Source: JACCXG01 sp963717745 (GTDB taxonomy: Bacteria > Acidobacteriota > Vicinamibacteria > Vicinamibacterales > 2-12-FULL-66-21). From it: DNA of 64,000 nt. Below are positions 62,585 through 64,000 of the stretch, in pieces (position 1 is the stretch's first letter; every line of letters begins with the position of its first letter). The stretch is taken from assembly GCA_963717745.1 (NCBI GenBank), contig CAVQXJ010000002.1, positions 1-64,000 of the forward strand, in the 5' to 3' direction. Below the pieces are notes generated by a model. That model made no database searches and was not told where the DNA came from. It worked only from the letters and a program-made list of their open reading frames with translations. The position numbers and the translations under genes were made by a program.

Positions 62585-64000
62585 ATGCTGTCGAGATCGA
62601 GAACTACCTGTTGGAGTGTCTTCAGCGCCGTGCTGGTTGCCGCGGCGCTCACCACGAGCGCGGCTGCCGCGCAGACGTCGACCGGAACCATTTCGGGAAC
62701 CGTGCTCGACCCCCAGAAAGCCATCGTGCCCGGTGCCACCATCACCGTCACCAACGAAGCCACGAGTGACGCCCGCGTCGGCGTGACCGATGATCAGGGC
62801 AACTTCCAGGTCACCAACCTGCAGCCGGGGACCTACACGGCGCGCATCGAGCTCGCCAGCTTCCGGGTGTTCGAGCGCAAGAGCATCGTGCTGAGCGCCG
62901 GTGAGCGGCTGTCGATCGGCACCATCTCGCTGGAAGTCGGCAGCCTCGGCGAGACCGTCACCGTCGAGGCCCGCGGCTCCCACGTCAACACCGCGGAGAC
63001 CCAGCACGCCGGGGTGATCACCTCGCGGCAGATCGAGCAGGTCCAGGTGCTCGGCCGCGACGTCACTTCGCTGATGCGGCTGCTACCGGGCGTGCGCTAT
63101 GAGAACACCGTGGACTCGCTCGGCATGAGCTTCGGCACCGACGTGCCCAACGTCGGCGGCGCGCGCCGCGATTGGAGCAACGTCATCGTCGACGGCGTGG
63201 TCGCCAACGAAGTCGGCGCCAGCAACCTGATGGCCCAGCAGATCAATCTCGACGCGATCGCCGAAGTCCGCGTGCTGCTCAATTCGTACCGCGCCGAGTA
63301 TGGACGCGCCGGCGGCGGGCAGGTGCAGATCGTCACGAAGAGCGGCGGCACCGCGTATCGCGGCAATCTCTACTACTACGGCCGTCACGAAAAGCTGAAC
63401 GCCACCGACTTCTTCCTCAACCGGCAAGGCGTCAAGAAGCCGCGCTACCGGTTCAACACCTACGGCGCCAACCTCGGCGGTCCGGTGCCGAAGGCCGACA
63501 AGAAGCTGTTCTTCTTCTATTCGATGGAAGCGCCGCTGGTCAGCCGGCCGGGGCCGCTGCGCAACTGGACGATGCCGACCGATGCCGAGATGGGGGGGGA
63601 CTTTTCGCAGACGCTGGATTCGCAGAACCGGCTGATCAACATCCGCGACCCGCAGCGGGAGGGCGCTTGCCCGGCCACCGGCGCGCCTGGCCCGGGTTGC
63701 TTCCCGGGGAACATCATTCCGCGCGAGCGGCTCAACTCGAACGGGTTCGCGCTGCTGAACATGCTGCCGCGTGCCACCAACTTCGATCGCGCGTTCACCC
63801 AGGGACAATTCAATCACTCGACCCAGGAGGGCGCCGAAAACCCGAAGATGAACAACGTGGTCCGGGTCGACTGGCGGCTCTCGAACAACGACAGCTTCTA
63901 CTTCACGTTCAAGGACTGGTACTCGGATCAGCGCGGCAGCGAGATCACCGCCGGCCCGGCGAAGTGGGGCTTCTTCAACACCCACTACCTGAACACCGAT
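62585..64000 (+). CDS. TonB-dependent receptor 4 (Oar-like), N-terminal part (3' end outside window)
   Basis: ATG 62585 follows GGGAGG, and the frame is open without a stop to base 64000 (472 codons). A signal peptide (VLVAAALTTSAAAAQ) is followed by a carboxypeptidase-regulatory-like domain (GTISGTVLDPQKAIVPGATI, residues about 33-115). A plug follows (SLGETVTVEARGSHVNTAET, IEQVQVLGRDVTSLMRLLPG, SNVIVDGVVANEVGASN, EYGRAGGGQVQIVTKSGG), then the first barrel strands (YRGNLYYYGRHEKLNATDFF, RYRFNTYGANLGGPV). It is probably controlled by the palindrome at 62371. The run of eight G at 63592-63599 does not disturb the frame. Confidence 0.9.
   Translation, partial: MLSRSRTTCWSVFSAVLVAAALTTSAAAAQTSTGTISGTVLDPQKAIVPGATITVTNEATSDARVGVTDDQGNFQVTNLQPGTYTARIELASFRVFERKSIVLSAGERLSIGTISLEVGSLGETVTVEARGSHVNTAETQHAGVITSRQIEQVQVLGRDVTSLMRLLPGVRYENTVDSLGMSFGTDVPNVGGARRDWSNVIVDGVVANEVGASNLMAQQINLDAIAEVRVLLNSYRAEYGRAGGGQVQIVTKSGGTAYRGNLYYYGRHEKLNATDFFLNRQGVKKPRYRFNTYGANLGGPVPKADKKLFFFYSMEAPLVSRPGPLRNWTMPTDAEMGGDFSQTLDSQNRLINIRDPQREGACPATGAPGPGCFPGNIIPRERLNSNGFALLNMLPRATNFDRAFTQGQFNHSTQEGAENPKMNNVVRVDWRLSNNDSFYFTFKDWYSDQRGSEITAGPAKWGFFNTHYLNTD

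Overview
The window looks like a chromosomal stretch from a high-GC member of the Acidobacteriota, most likely in or near class Vicinamibacteria. The taxonomic call is inferred from gene content, not from a marker gene. It rests on four large TonB-dependent receptors with an N-terminal carboxypeptidase-regulatory-like domain (Oar-like), a PadR plus FtsX/MacB-like 'ADOP' permease pair, acidobacterial-style VWA and secreted beta-sandwich proteins, and Tat-exported Gfo/Idh/MocA and sugar-isomerase proteins. I saw no rRNA, tRNA, CRISPR array, phage module or intact transposase.

Layout. 1-4.9 kb: the 3' end of a GMC oxidoreductase, a DUF5990 protein, a decayed alpha/beta-hydrolase abutting another gene remnant, an XRE-cupin regulator divergent from an acetyltransferase, and a TerB-like protein. 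4.9-12 kb: a polysaccharide-deacetylase-like protein, a small exported protein, a VWA protein and TonB receptor 1. 12-21 kb: a small Trp/Cys repeat protein, TonB receptor 2, an exported endonuclease/phosphatase-family protein, a YceI protein and a serine-protease-like protein that appears to lack catalytic residues. 21-28 kb: aldo/keto reductase, membrane MutS-like ATPase, PadR and ADOP permease. 28-36 kb: an ECF sigma factor with a cupin partner, then a signalling operon (hybrid kinase, receiver, hybrid kinase). 36-47 kb: FMN alpha-hydroxy-acid oxidase coupled to an ABC-2 exporter, a small exported protein, TonB receptor 3, a GH144-type glucoamylase-family protein, an alpha/beta hydrolase and a DUF5996 protein. 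47-54 kb: two tandem paralogous secreted proteins of unknown role and a GAF-alpha-glucan phosphorylase fusion. 54-64 kb: an outer-membrane-type protein, a DASS anion transporter with a tartrate-dehydrogenase-family enzyme, an oxidoreductase/isomerase pair, a decayed permease remnant and the start of TonB receptor 4.

Themes. The genes fit uptake of polymers or complex substrates (TonB receptors, GH144, phosphorylase, esterase-like hydrolases), dicarboxylate/tartrate use (55.8-58.3 kb), and dense sensory control.

Two global features stand out. First, most of the longer spacers carry foldback (inverted-repeat) elements. One is a family with roughly 37-bp terminal inverted repeats (five copies). 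A second is a foldback family with ends GGGTGCTTTCAG / CTGAAAGC. Several others are unrelated in sequence but share one plan: arms of short-period repeats facing each other. Second, at least nine otherwise intact genes are split by one-base shifts, almost all in the same direction (one extra base). This points to insertion-type sequence error rather than mass gene decay. The true remnants (1.6-3.0, 27.9-28.1 and 61.4-62.2 kb) look different, with nonsense codons, deletions or truncation.
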